Positions 50,701 through 62,554 of a DNA stretch of 64,000 nucleotides are shown piece by piece (the first letter of the stretch is position 1; every line of letters starts with the position of its first letter). The translations under genes and the position numbers were made by a program. Below the pieces are notes generated by a model. The model was not told the DNA's origin and made no database searches. It saw only the letters and a list, made by a program, of their open reading frames with translations. The stretch covers positions 1,645,001 through 1,709,000 of the forward strand of contig NC_060111.1 of NCBI RefSeq assembly GCF_021155765.1, read 5' to 3'. This DNA is from Diprion similis. Taxonomy: Eukaryota > Arthropoda > Insecta > Hymenoptera > Diprionidae.

Positions 50701-51888
50701 ACTGATCCCCTGATAAGTTGGACGAGGTCGACGATAAAAAGTGTTACGTTTTATTGATCTCACTTTATATTTACACATTGTGTGTATAGTTATACAACGT
50801 GAGTACTCACGTGATACAAAAACATCTGCGAGACGAAGTCGTAACAAATTATTTGAGCCAGCTCAATGCACGCATCCGTAAATCCGAGCATCAAACTTGA
50901 TAACGAATCTTTTTCTTTTTTCTTTCTTCTTATCTTTTTTTTTTTTTGCGTCTAGACTGTTATATATCTTAATCGGATGATCCCAATCTCCCGACTTTTT
51001 CAGCCTGGCAGTAACCGACACTCGCCGATCAAAGTCTCCGGGGAAAAATCTTTTTTTATCGTTCACATGATTCTGTCCTCTTGTTATTTGTACAATTCAC
51101 CGTCTGAGGGAAATTCCTCAGCTTTCTTTTTCTCTCGATTTCATTTAAACTCTCCCTCTAATCTGTGATAACATTTTCTTACTAGCCATTCTCGTTCAGT
51201 ATAAATGATTTCGTCAATCGAGTAGAATTACAGTAAGAAATTTTTGCAGGTTTTTCGCAACAGCTAAGAAAATAATTTTCATTTTGTTGATTGATTCAAT
51301 TTTGGGCGTGATTGTGATTCCAAGATTGAAAAGTTTCGAAAGCGTCAAATTCTGGACTTTTTTTTGTAGAAAAACTTGTAAGTGAAATAGAGAAATCGAA
51401 CTTGACGTTTCTTCAAAACTTTATTAAGTGCTTCCGGAACTTCAGCCCGCCCATCCAATTATCTAAAAATTCAATATTCGCGTTAAATTTTAATAACTAA
51501 ACGGCCATTTTCCAGATGCCCGGAGATCCAAGCGTGCATAAACGGCGCGCTTTGGTGCGACGGAGTCCGTCACTGTCCGTCAGGCTTCGACGAGGAGGAG
51601 GGCAACTGCTCTTATCGTTTCGGTGTCACGTTGCTGTACGTCGCAATTGGCGCGGGGGCGTTGGGAATATTTGCAATTTTGCTATTGGCGACGGGGTGCC
51701 TAAAGTACTGCCTGTACCGTCACAGGGCGCGAAAGAAGAAGAAGAACGTGGCTATAAACGTGAACAACTTGCACGTGAATCACACCCACCCGAACAACGG
51801 CCTGACCGGAAGTAGACTGAGCAATCGTTATCTAGCAACGCCGCAGGAGATGTTCCTCGACAATTACGGCAAGGACAGTATTTGTTGA
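44747..51888 (+). CDS. Single-pass CUB/LDLa receptor-like protein
   Basis: Eight coding exons: 44747-44978, 45494-45630, 45692-45892, 47284-47627, 47924-48143, 48225-48527, 48653-49941, 51516-51888; phases agree and give 1032 residues. Order: signal peptide (about 1-26); a canonical LDLa domain with C-D-G-E-D-D-C-G-D-K-S-D-E (about 41-77); cysteine-rich CUB-like segments, the clearest starting near residue 244 with S-P-N-Y-P-G-V-Y-P-R-N-V-T-C; further CUB-like starts in exons 6 and 7; a degenerate LDLa near 911-940 (C-D-G-V-R-H-C-P-S-G-F-D-E-E-E-G-N-C); one membrane segment (about 945-968); and a basic cytoplasmic tail of about 64 residues ending in D-N-Y-G-K-D-S-I-C. Many N-x-S/T sites fit an extracellular ectodomain. 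It may correspond to the Drosophila CUB-LDLa protein family (Culd-like), but I cannot confirm orthology. Probable role: surface receptor or endocytic co-receptor. Confidence 0.87.
46301..47088. mobile_element. 788-bp TTAA-flanked foldback element
   Basis: It lies in the intron between coding exons 3 and 4 of the CUB/LDLa gene. The element begins TTAAGGTGCTTGTAA and ends TTACAAGCACCTTAA; the two arms (about 46301-46695 and 46705-47088) are inverted copies with some substitutions and only a few unpaired bases at the centre. The TTAA at both tips is the hallmark target of piggyBac-type transposition, so it is probably a piggyBac-like MITE, although the GGTGC tip is not a typical piggyBac terminus. 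There is no transposase; the frames that appear open are the same sequence read from either arm. Confidence 0.8.
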
Positions 51889-54348
51889 CAGCAGGTTATA
51901 TCGAACGTCGAGACGACGGTGTGATCGTTTAATTTTTTCTTTCTTTCTTTCTTTTTTATACCACGAACATAAATTATAACGATTAATGTATAATTACATC
52001 GCGTTCGCCCGATGGTTCACCGGATGCAGGTGCGGGCTGCCGGTGATATAGGATAATGAAATTGTAAACCAATAAGATACCTACCTAATTCGTAATGTAA
52101 CGATGATGTAGAAACTAGTTATTAAACACACATGCATAATGTATGATTTAACGATGCTCGTTATACGCGATTTCATTCAGACTCGGCTGCTTCCGGTTCA
52201 TCTGAAATTGCTGTTTCCGGCTCATTGAGGCGGTGGATGGAAGGGGGATCAAGGAGATCTGAATATTAATCTGCAATGATTAAGATCGATGATTTAATTT
52301 CCAATCAGAACAGAAAAGAAACAATAATTTTAATCTTTACACCGAATCCCTTTCCCCCGAGATATTTTCATCTTGGAAGAAATCGAGTTCTGCTGTTTTT
52401 CAACAAGTGATAAGACAAACTAAAATTACGCAACGTTTCAGGAGTAAGAAAACATCTGGCATACATTAAATATTAGTAAAACGGAAAATCAGTGAAACGA
52501 CGATTTTGCTCCTGTTTTCTGTCCAGCCTCTCGATCATTATCGGTAAAATTAACCGAAGGAAAATTACTTAATCGATTCACATGAAGAAAAAACATACCT
52601 ACTGACAAACGAACGACACGTGCCAAACAATAACGAAAACTAAAATGTTAGTGAATTAAAATTACAACATTAATAACAGTTAGTGAATTATTGAACGCAA
52701 TTATAGCTGATAAGAAAGAGGGAAAATAATATCCAATCACAACAGTACGTACCATAACGTAATACTGTATGCAATGCTTTAACTGTACTATCATCATTAT
52801 TATCATTATTATCATTATTATACGTAAAGTAGAGAGTCGCACAGCTACAACGTAACAGCAGATCATCATACGGCGGTTTTCAATATCAGAGATTGCTTCT
52901 TGTTAGAATTTCATTCGATTTCCCTATTTTCCAACAAATTCATTCGTAATTAATTTTTATTTACATTACTTTTTTCAATTTTTATCACGGTAATCGCACG
53001 AAGCTTATACGTGAAATTGTTTCAAGTAATCCGGACATTGATGCCACTGTATAATGACAAATAATGGATAAATATAATATCTGTCCGTAAGCTGTGATAG
53101 ATATAAGCGTATCAACAATCTGAAAAAAAAAAACATAAAAAGAAAATAAAATGAAAGGAGGAAAAGAAACGAAAACCAAAAAGGGAGAGTTAAGCAAATA
53201 AAAACAATAATCGTAACCAAATATCGATTCATCACGTGGACAAAAATGTATTTGTATAATATAGGACGTATCTTTATATTATATAAACAAAATTTAAAAT
53301 CGAAAATTATTTTAATTATTTTAATTTTAGTTATTTTATTATAACGATCCATATAAACTTATTACTATATATACATGTTATATATACATATATACATATG
53401 TATACACATATTCTAACGATATTGAAAACCGCATTATTTAAACGATGTTTCACATATTTCGGAAAAAGTGAAAGGCGGAATATCGAGCTCTTACCCCACG
53501 CCCCAAAGATTCATTACTTTAATTTCTTGTCTTCTACGAACAATTTTCTACTTTTTAATTATCGTAAAATTGCGGGAAAAACGGAGAGAGGATTGGACAA
53601 GAGATGCGCACGTTATAGATGCTGGAAATCGAAGTCGAGTAATAGCAGGGAGTTGGAAATTCGCGTTCATTCGCTAAGTGGTTCGGAATGTTACACTGGA
53701 AATACTCGATTGAAGTACATACCTGTATATAGGTACCGATGATAGTAAAAAGTACTAAAAAGAGTATCTACGAAGCGTATAAGAGAGTCTTCACGTAATA
53801 ACGGAAAAATTTTGCTCGAAATATATGTAATACGTAATAGAAATGGACCTCGTAGCCGATGATGATCGTTATTATTATTATTATTATTATTAGCAGAGTT
53901 TCAGAGACGATAGAAATGTATATGCATGCAACTGCGATGAAATGCGCCAATTTCGTAATTGGACTATCGCTGTTGAATCTAAGAATGCTGATTGTGAGCC
54001 GCTGCACTTAAAATGTGCCGAAAAGATAATTCAATGAGGATATCAATTTTTAGATAACAATTCGGGAGGATTCTGTAACTGTAATATCTGAGAATGGAAT
54101 TATTCGAAGACTTGATTATAGAGTTACGAATATATATGCGTGAGTGTATATATGTATATTGTATGTGTATAGTAATAGTTATGTAGATCGATAATACGAT
54201 GATGAAACACTCCCGTGACTAACGAAGTGTCTGAATGCCAGTGATTACAATTGTAAATAGTAAGAATAACGGTAATATTAATGTTAAATTAATCGGAGGA
54301 AAAAGTAACGCAATGGCGATAAGAATTTTAGTTGCTTACGTGCATTAT

Positions 54349-54353
<5 letters not shown>

Positions 54354-54416
<63 letters not shown>
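54354..54416 (+). repeat. (TA)n microsatellite
   Basis: About 31 TA dinucleotides, directly next to a TA-targeting MITE whose tip begins at 54424. TA-rich DNA is a natural target for that insertion type. Confidence 0.9.
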
Positions 54417-54423
<7 letters not shown>

Positions 54424-54662
54424 TAGGGTGGGCCACAAAAATGATTGTTCTTTTTTCGTTAGTCACTGTGAAAATATCGTTCAAAATAATGGAAAAAAAA
54501 AATCTGTCAAACTTTGAGCTCTTAATAATAGTAATCAGAAATACCTATTTGCGATTTTCCATTTTCCGTTTAAACAATACTGGAATTTTTTTTCGTCATC
54601 TTGAACGATATTTTCACAGTGATTAAGGAAAAAAAATATTTCTTTTTTTTTAACCCACCCTA
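54424..54662. mobile_element. MITE, family B, copy 3 (both tips intact)
   Basis: TA-GGGTGGGCCACAAAAATG at the left and TTTAACCCACCC-TA at the right. Subterminal GTTAGTCACTGTGAAAATATCG pairs with CGATATTTTCACAGTGATTA. At 239 bp it is the shortest and best-preserved copy of the family in this window. Confidence 0.85.
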
Positions 54663-55584
54663 ATATACACACACAGGCATATATAAATGAATGTAGAAGT
54701 ATCATAAGGTATTGCGATGAATAATATACGTATAGGAAAGTTATCTTATTTCGTTATCATTCGCATTTCGAAGTGATTGGCAAGAAAGACTTCATTTTAG
54801 GTGTTTCTAATTTTTGATGAATTTTATGTATTCGTTATATGTAATTTTTTCGATACGTTTGATTGCATTCTAAGCCAAGATGATTTTGCTACGTGAGACG
54901 ATTAAAAGAAAGATAATTTTCTTATGATTTGCGCGAAATTTAGCGAGTATATTGGATATAGGTATAATAATGCTGCATATAAATATTGTAAACTAAAATG
55001 CTCGTCTTCGGTATTAGATGTATACGAGAAATTTGTTTTGCGGAGTTTTGTGTTTTATATTCGGTGTGTATGATTTAAATATCCCTCGGTTTAAGGGTTG
55101 CGAAAATACATAATTAGGCGTGACTAGTGAATGAAATTTTCTAGTTCATCATCTGTCCCCGTCAGCCGTCAGAATTGTTTGCCTATGAAGTCATAGAGTA
55201 TAAATTGAGGGGAGTAGATAAAAAATCGCGTAGATCCTATCTAGACGAACGGTGAATAATCTTTCATACAAACAATTGATCGGTACTTAAACCGTTGCTG
55301 CAACGACACTTGTACTACGAAATATAATAATAATAATATAATTATTACTGCGAGCTGAGAGAACGCGAATTGGAAGGGAAAAATTATATCTGCAATTCAA
55401 CCCCAGGGTGGAGGGTGCACTGCGATTTACAACAGTGCACGTTACTATTAAAAAGGTGTATGTGTATAATAGAGTGTGTTTAAAAAATATAGGCGACACG
55501 GCGACGGCTCACTTACATTTACGATTAGATAAGCTCGATACCTATAAATATAATAAATAAATATATATATATATACACATATGT

Positions 55585-55994
55585 TAGGGTGGCTCTTATT
55601 TAGGGTGTTGTCGAATTTTTTTTCGGCCCACCCCTCAAATCTACTCCAAATAATTGGAAACCAAGCCCAAAATTTTTTTCACTGTTCGTTTCATCCAGAG
55701 GGTGTGCAATTCCTGCGGTTTGCTTGGTAAAATGATGTGAATTTGTTATCGAATAATGTCATCAATGCCCACTAAAATCTTGCAGTTATACATTTTTTTG
55801 AACATTAATAGTCTAGCAATAAAATTTATACTGAGAATGTGGAAGAAGTTCGTGTATTTTATACGGTGAAATCAGACAGGTTACAGTTTAGGTGAAAATT
55901 TGAAAAAATTAGGGAATTGTTGTTAAATTATTTAGAGTGGATTTGGGGTGGTCTAAAATGAATTCGGCAACACCCTAAAAGAAGAAGCACCCTA
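55585..55994. mobile_element. MITE, family C, with about 80-bp inverted ends
   Basis: TA-GGGTGGCTCTTATTTAGGG at the left matches, inverted, CCCTAAAAGAAGAAGCACCC-TA at the right. The similarity continues inward through GTTGTCGAATT / AATTCGGCAAC and CCACCCCTCAAATCTACTCC / GGAGTGGATTTGGGGTGG-like sequence. Total 410 bp, noncoding. Confidence 0.75.
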
Positions 55995-56611
55995 AATTAT
56001 ATGTAATATGCGCAGAGAGGTGTGAAACTTGAATCAAAGGGGCCTTGATTCAACGACATTTCTATTGAAGGATAAGCACGTAATATATACCTAACATAAT
56101 GTATGTTGCATAATACTGTAATCTTGTGTTTATAATTTTAATAAAATATTACCAAGTTGAGCCGCGTACACCTACTTCTTACATACAGTCGCGTTTTCGA
56201 AAAATATTCGCGTATAATGAAAAGTCGAGTAGGAGATAAGCAATTTATAATGAATATGGGCACTGCCATTACTGTGCAAAAAAAAAAAGAATAGTCCACT
56301 TCATTTGCCAAAGGGCTGCCTGTATTTGAGGGATGAAAGAATACCAATGCAATTGACTCTAGGGTCCGATATCTGGTTAAATTCATTTTCGTTGTCAGAA
56401 AAAGCAAAAATGGTTCTCTTCTGGAGTATATTTTGCGAAATTTTAATAATCGGGCGTTTGTTAATTATGTACAATTGTCCATCGGTTACACAGCTGTTGT
56501 ACAGAGAGAAAAAAATTCAGGCTGTCCAAATACATATTTTCAAGATACGCTACCACTGGCATTATTACCATAATTTTGTACACGATAATGTGACATTGAG
56601 CACGATACGGT

Positions 56612-57878
56612 TAGAGTCATGTGGGGCAAGTGTACGCAGCGGGTAAGTGTACGCAGGTTGCTTTTTTATAAAACCGTTGGCAGTAGAGTAGGGGAACTGA
56701 CTGTTTTCAGTAATCATTACGACGTTGGACAAAAGACTAGAGTTTTGTCTGACAAGGTTACGTAGTTTCAGTAATATTGGTAAGTGAAATTTTTGGTTAT
56801 AATTCTTACGATTTTTCTTGATTTTCAATTAAAATACTTTTATATTCATGTTGCGGAAATCAGCATTGATTGTATCTAAGTATGCTCAGTTATGTATCTA
56901 GTTTTATTCATTACACATTGAAACTTGGTAAAATGACGCAACAATGCTTAATTTTACACTAATTCTGTACAGGCAGTTTGGGGTAAGTGTGCGCATAAGG
57001 TTGTGGGGTAAGAGTACGCATCTTTCAGACGGAGAAAAGGTAAAAAATCAATAATTGCTACTGACAGCCCGTTTAAATTAGAGTTAGAAGAAAAGAGTCA
57101 GGAAGAAGAAGAAGAACAAGTAGCCATAAAAAAGCGGCGTTTAGAATTGAAACAAGAAAAAGCTTATAAAACTATTAGAAATTCTAAAAAAAAACAAAGA
57201 AGATTGATACTACCAAAGATAAGACTGTTAAAAGTAAGGCTAGTCAGGAAAAAGAGTCTAAAGAAAATGATTATTTTTGCGCGTTGTGTGGCGAAGAATA
57301 TGTTGATCCACCTATCGAAGATTGGATCCAATGTAGCTCATATCATAGCTGGTGGCATGAACAGTGCACTCATTATCAAACAGGTAGTTTTATATGTGAT
57401 ATATGTTCAACTGATAGCCTAAGATTTTATTATAATTTGATAAAAATAATCTCGTGTTAATTTACCTCGTTACAAAAATGTTAATTACTTCAAGCTTTAT
57501 TCTCGATATAAATTGAGATAGATAGTATTTGTGAAAGTATCTATTTATTATATAGATATTAGAAATAAAATAAACTATGGTAAATATAGTTTAACTATAT
57601 TTAACAAGCTACCGTTTAAGTTATTATAAGTGCGTGCACTTACCCGCAGTGCTGCGCACTTATACCCCGATATTGGGGTAAGTGTACGCATTCTGACTAA
57701 GTTTTATTTTAATTGTTTTCTGAAATTACCATTAGGTAAACTTTATTTCAAGTTGTGTAATTGATAAATTAATAAAGTCTTTAGATAAATAAATTTTTTC
57801 CAATTTATTTCATGCAAACATTATCATTTTACGATAATTAAAAAAAAAAAATGCGCACTCTTGCCCCACACGACTCTA
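56612..57878 (+). mobile_element. Internally deleted pogo-like DNA transposon
   Basis: Terminal inverted repeats TA-GAGTCATGTGGGGCAAGTG and, at the right, CTCTTGCCCCACACGACTC-TA bound a 1.27-kb element with TA at both tips. A motif of the form GGGGTAAGTGTACGCA recurs at both ends and inside, as expected of transposase-binding subterminal repeats. The interior keeps only the C-terminal end of a transposase (see 57030-57461). Tc1/mariner-superfamily pogo elements insert at TA and their insect members often end in a PHD-type zinc finger, which fits. Confidence 0.75.
57030..57461 (+). pseudogene. C-terminal remnant of pogo-like transposase with PHD finger
   Basis: One frame reads R-R-R-K-G-K-K-S-I-I-A-T-D-S-P followed by a Lys/Glu-rich helix, the usual tail after the DDE domain in pogo-like transposases. 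The frame then shifts; the next frame encodes C-A-L-C-G-E-E-Y near 57283-57306, then W-I-Q-C and the zinc ligands C-x2-C of a PHD finger, ending at a TAA near 57459. The DNA-binding and DDE catalytic parts are absent, so it cannot be active. Confidence 0.65.
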
Positions 57879-58032
57879 CTCCTTTTCAAATCGATAACGA
57901 CAATTGTTATACTCGAAGTCTAATAGTGGTTTATTGTATTGTGTAGTATATCTAGTGTATTGTATATTTATAGAGGTGAATTGACGTGCTCCTTTGCTTT
58001 GTATTATACACGAAGCAAAACGCGAGAAGACG

Positions 58033-60889
58033 ATGTCGTCGTGCCTGAAAGAAGGTTCCCTCCTGGTCTTATTTGCAGTGATTTTCTTCTCTCTGATCTG
58101 TACTTTGGCGGGGGAAAACCATGGACCTGAAGTGACAATTTCTCAGGGAATCTTGCAAGGAAAGACAATGACGACACGCTATAATCGACGTGTATCAGCT
58201 TTTTTGGGGGTTCCTTACGCGCAACCACCGACTGGGAATCGCCGGTTTGTAAAATATGTGAAATTTCATAATTATTTGCACCGATTAGTCTGAAATTTGA
58301 AATTTATTACGTTACGACACGATGTGACATGCAACTGTTGATACCACAACATCGACGACCCAGCAGAACGAACCTCAGAATTTAATTAAAAAAACAATGC
58401 ATCTCTGAATTCGGGTCAACGATTAACATCATATCTGAAATTAGCATTTTGTTTGAAGAAAAAAATCCGAATCTGCGACACTCAAGGATACGTGCTACTT
58501 TTCATCAAATATTAGTGATGGTTAAGGTACAAAATGTGGTTAAGATCCAGTTGAGTATCGAAAAATGTTTTTCCTACGTTTGGAGCAAAATCCAATAAAT
58601 TCTTAACGCGTTTTTTTACCTCGTAGATTTGCAAATCCAGTGGCAGCTGATGGTTGGAATGGGATTCGAAATGCAAGCGTCGATTCGAATAAATGTCCTC
58701 AGGTCTCAGGCGACGATGTAGTGGGGGATGAAGATTGCTTATATCTGAACATCTACAAGCCGGAGGTGATTTCGGATTGGGAATAACGTAGCTTATTCGT
58801 TCAAATGATGAAAATTTATAAATAGCTTGATATATCAGTTTAATAAGGTAATTGTGCATTTAGCTTTCTGAAAATACAACCTCACGACTACTCCCGGTGA
58901 TTGTGTACATTCACGGCGGACAGTTTATGAGCGGAAGCGATGTTTCATTGGTTTACGGCCCGGAATACCTCCTCGACAAAGATCTGATTCTGGTAACCTT
59001 AAACTATCGCCTAGGAGTGTTAGGATATTTGAGCACCGGTGACACGGTGGCTTCTGGAAATTGGGGCTTGAAGGACCAGGTCCTCGCCCTAAAATGGGTG
59101 CAGAGTAATGTAAAGTACTTTGGCGGCGATCCTGACGAGGTGACGTTGTTTGGTCAAAGTTCAGGTGCGGCTTCAGTTCATCTTCTGACAATGTCCGATG
59201 CCACGATTGGTAAGAACAAGTTACGTCGAAGCTCCAATACAAAACGTGCTTCTGGTGAGGTTTTATTTCCTGGCAAAGTGTCTTCAGCCAAATTATGACG
59301 CGTCAAGGCCCATGGCATTCAAGATGAAATTTGGTTTACCTGTTTTCTGCTTCTGCAGGGCTCTTCCACAGATACATTACAGATAGTGGATCCGCCCTTG
59401 GGGCATGGGCTTACAAACCAAGTGGCCTTTATAGTGGCCGAGCATTTGACCTTGGTAAATATGTTGGCTGTTCCAATACATCAACGGATTCCCTGATTGA
59501 ATGCTTGCGGACGGTCGATTTCTTCGACATCACAGCCTCTGATCAGGAACTCTACCTTTGGCAATCATACCCGTCAATTTTGTGGGTCCCAACTGATGAG
59601 CCAGATATTGATGGTGCCGTTCTTACTGATAGTCCACAAAATTTAATTCGCGATGGTCGGGTTCAAGATTTGCCTTGGCTTTCAGGTGTTTGTCAAGATG
59701 ACGGATTGGTTGAGTCTATCGGTAAGTGTACATAGCTACCAAGTAATAATCTGGATTTCTTAGCTGTTCTTGGCTTGATTGACTTGATCCAAGTGAATTG
59801 ATTCATTTCAAAACCTACTTATGTGCGTCTTCGTGAATGATCTAATACCTACTTCTGAAATCCTGTGTCGATTGCCAAATCTCATGCTGCTTGCGTCTAA
59901 AAACGTGACGTGATTTCTGGTACGGTGTATACAAAAGCTCAGGCGTTTTTTTTCTATGCTTTCTGTTTGGAAATAACTGGAAAAATTGTAGCAACTTTTA
60001 TGTCCAATTAGGAGTGATTGCAAAGTCTGTATCGTTTTCAAACCTACTATCAAACTTCTTTCACATTGCTATCAGCTTTTTATCAAAATGAGACTCTGCT
60101 TGATGACTTTCTGGCAAACTTTGACTGCGCCTTACCTTCTGTTTTAAACTGGAACCATTTACCGGGTTGGGGAGCCGCTTGGGTTGAACCCATCAAATCA
60201 TACTATTTCAACGATTTCAAAGCCGACAAAAACGTGGTGAGTAACATGGATATTTCGATTGCATTCGAAAGTTCGATTATTTTTAAATAGTATCTCATTA
60301 TAATTTTGTTATTTGGCAGATACTCGCAAACCTAACAGTCCTCCTGACTGAGATTATTTTTCACTATCCGGCGTACGATGCACTCCAACAGCAGTTCGCA
60401 ACGAATGTGAATCCACAATATTTTTACAACTTCGATTACCGTGGTGCACTCAGCATGTCGTACGTGTATAGCGGCACTACAGTGGACTACGGCGTGGCGC
60501 ACGGTGATGATCTAATACACCTCTTTCCACGGACGCAAACATTTTCGAGTTTCAACGAAACTCGAAGTAAAGAAGATTACGAAATGGTGGACATCATGGT
60601 GGAATTGTGGACGTCTTTTGCTATCGAGGGGTAAGCTGATTTGACTATCAAACATGAGAGTAAATTTTTTAGTAGCGATCATTCCAAAACCTAAATTAAA
60701 AAACATATTTCCAGGAAACCCACGACTTCGGCTTTTGGCAACGACACCAATTGGGAACCGTTTTCAATCACTAAGAACAACAACCTTCGCATCGGAAATA
60801 AATCCGATCTGACACTCACCGTTGAATACTCCTATTTTAAAGAACGCCTGCAGTTCTGGGATGAATTGTTCTCTAAAGTAAAGTTATAA
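58033..60889 (+). CDS. Secreted carboxylesterase (COE family), with probable frameshift
   Basis: Seven exons: 58033-58244, 58627-58765, 58864-59209, 59359-59721, 60012-60236, 60320-60630, 60715-60889, about 589 residues if the shift is ignored. A signal peptide lies at about residues 1-25. Alpha/beta-hydrolase marks are F-L-G-V-P-Y-A-Q-P-P, the oxyanion H-G-G-Q-F (about 134), nucleophile G-Q-S-S-G-A-A-S (Ser about 216), and H-G-D-D-L-I-H-L-F with the catalytic His. The acid position reads Q-D-D-G (about 347), Asp where most family members have Glu in D-E-G. Exon 5 does not stay in frame: from its acceptor the incoming frame meets a stop (TGA at about 60090), while the family-like frame (S-L-Y-R-F-Q) starts after 60020; removing one base near 60020-60025 would restore it. 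It could be a young pseudogene or a sequencing/assembly error. Substrate unknown. Confidence 0.85.
60023..60025 (+). other. Apparent +1 frameshift in carboxylesterase exon 5
   Basis: The exon is 225 nt but the phases of the flanking exons need one base fewer. The AAA run at about 60022-60024 is the simplest site. All other exons and junctions of the gene are in frame. Confidence 0.6.
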
Positions 60890-61090
60890 ATCAGTATTCT
60901 GCGTTTCTTCGATCCAGCACCTTGTCATAAAATTCTGGAATGCATTCCATCTCTTTTCTCCACGTTGACGAGGTCTTCGCATTTTGTTTTTATCACTACG
61001 GGGTCGTGATTTAATTCAGTGCAATTTATGCTGATGGTACATGTTGTCACCTTTGTTGAAAGCAAAACGAGAAGACTAAAATAACGAATG

Positions 61091-61096
61091 AATAAA
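61091..61096 (+). terminator. Candidate polyadenylation signal of the carboxylesterase
   Basis: AATAAA about 200 bp after the stop codon, the expected distance for a short 3' UTR. Confidence 0.4.
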
Positions 61097-61639
61097 AACC
61101 TGTGGAACAACATTGTATGGCCCGCAAGCAGCATTTATCCCCCTTCCGTCTCAGTTCGACAATTTTGTCGCTCATCAAAATCAATTATTAATAATATTCA
61201 ACATGTAATAAGATGTCCTGAGTGACTATCAATGCACAGTCCAAACCCCTAGACCTTGAAAAGCGTTTTCGCAGATTTCTCTATATGTATATCTTTTGGA
61301 TCCGATTAGATATCGATTTAAAGTAATGAATCGACACGTTGGCACTATGAATGAGCTCAACCGTGAACCATACAGTGAGTATGGATTATGAAGTGTACTT
61401 CCATTACGAGATTGGATGTGATGGTGTCGTGCTATGCAATTCAATGTCTTTATCTAGCATTGTTACCAAGAATGTATCGTCCTAAATGCAATGCTAAACG
61501 AGTAAATATTGATTAATCGTGGATTAAAATTCTCCAAGAACTTCTGCATGGTACGACAGGCGCACAAATGGAGATAGAATGGTACAAATGGATGTAGAAA
61601 AAGAAAAAATGAGCGCCATGAATAAGGAAAAAAATTAAT

Positions 61640-61850
61640 CCACTGTTCGCAGCGATCGAGACTGAGCACAGCGGATTCCTCTCGCGAAATGACGTCGATA
61701 TGACGCTTGAATGAATCGATTTCAGCATTTTTCCAAATCCGCGAAAAAAGAACTGAGAAAATCCTGAAGGATTTTTTTGACTCAAAAATTTTTCGTCTCG
61801 GAATCGATTCACTGGACTCTTTTCAGAGTAATTGAACGACGAGGATAACG
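61640..61850 (+). repeat. Diverged single copy of the 312-bp satellite unit
   Basis: Pieces resembling the downstream array occur in the same order: CTCTCGCGAAATGACGTCG, a TTCCAGCACTTTT-like segment, CCAAAAATTTTTCGTCTCGGAATCGA and AGAGTAATT. It is separated from the main array by about 700 bp. Confidence 0.5.
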
Positions 61851-62554
61851 AACCAGACCTTCAAAATACCGTACGACGAACAGATGAGCAAATTCGAAGA
61901 AAATACGAATTTATTTATTTACTTCAATCCAGGCTACGAACAAGTGAAAATACAATATCCTATGCAGCCTGCCCTGCAGATTTACGTAACAACTATATGC
62001 ATGTCGAAACTCGAACGGAACATACAAACTACCATCAAAGCTATTTCTTATCAGATTTTGCATATTCGGTTCAAGATGATGTATATTGTACTTATTGTTC
62101 CCCGTATGATAGTAAGATTTCTGATGTGATGTTTGATCACAATTTTTTCATTTTTTTTCGTCCTACAATTTATTACTACTTGACAGTTTGATGCGGATTT
62201 ATACACTGACACACTAACACTTGTACTAGAATAAGAAAACTTTGAATAAAGTGCAACTTCCTAAAAACGATGTGTGATTCTTTTCCCCACCTCTTGGAGA
62301 ACCAAGCGCATGATTCTACGTGTTTCGGTGGTAACTTTGTAGATGCAAGTGAGTGGTGTGGGCTAAGAATTCGATTCGCGAAATCACATTGATCTTGAGC
62401 ATGAAAAACTAAGAGAATCAATTGCACCATTATCGGAAATCGTTGGAATTTCGAGAAGGAATCTGAAAAGGTAATAGTTCCTTGTTTGAGCGAAGAATGT
62501 TTCATCGCATATTCGATTTGTATAACACTTTATGAACTAATTGGATATCAGAAA

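Larger units (their letters stand above)
51889..58032. other. Intergenic region with MITEs and transposon remnant
   Basis: It begins with the presumed 3' UTR of the CUB/LDLa gene (a candidate ATTAAA signal near 52121). Simple repeats are at about 52793-52821 (ATT/ATC), 53868-53892 (ATT) and 54354-54416 (TA). Transposons are listed separately. No host gene was recognised. Confidence 0.55.

Noticed and set aside
54284-54626. Tyr/Ile-rich frames around 54.3-54.6 kb
   Set aside because: Produced by the TA microsatellite and the adjacent MITE.
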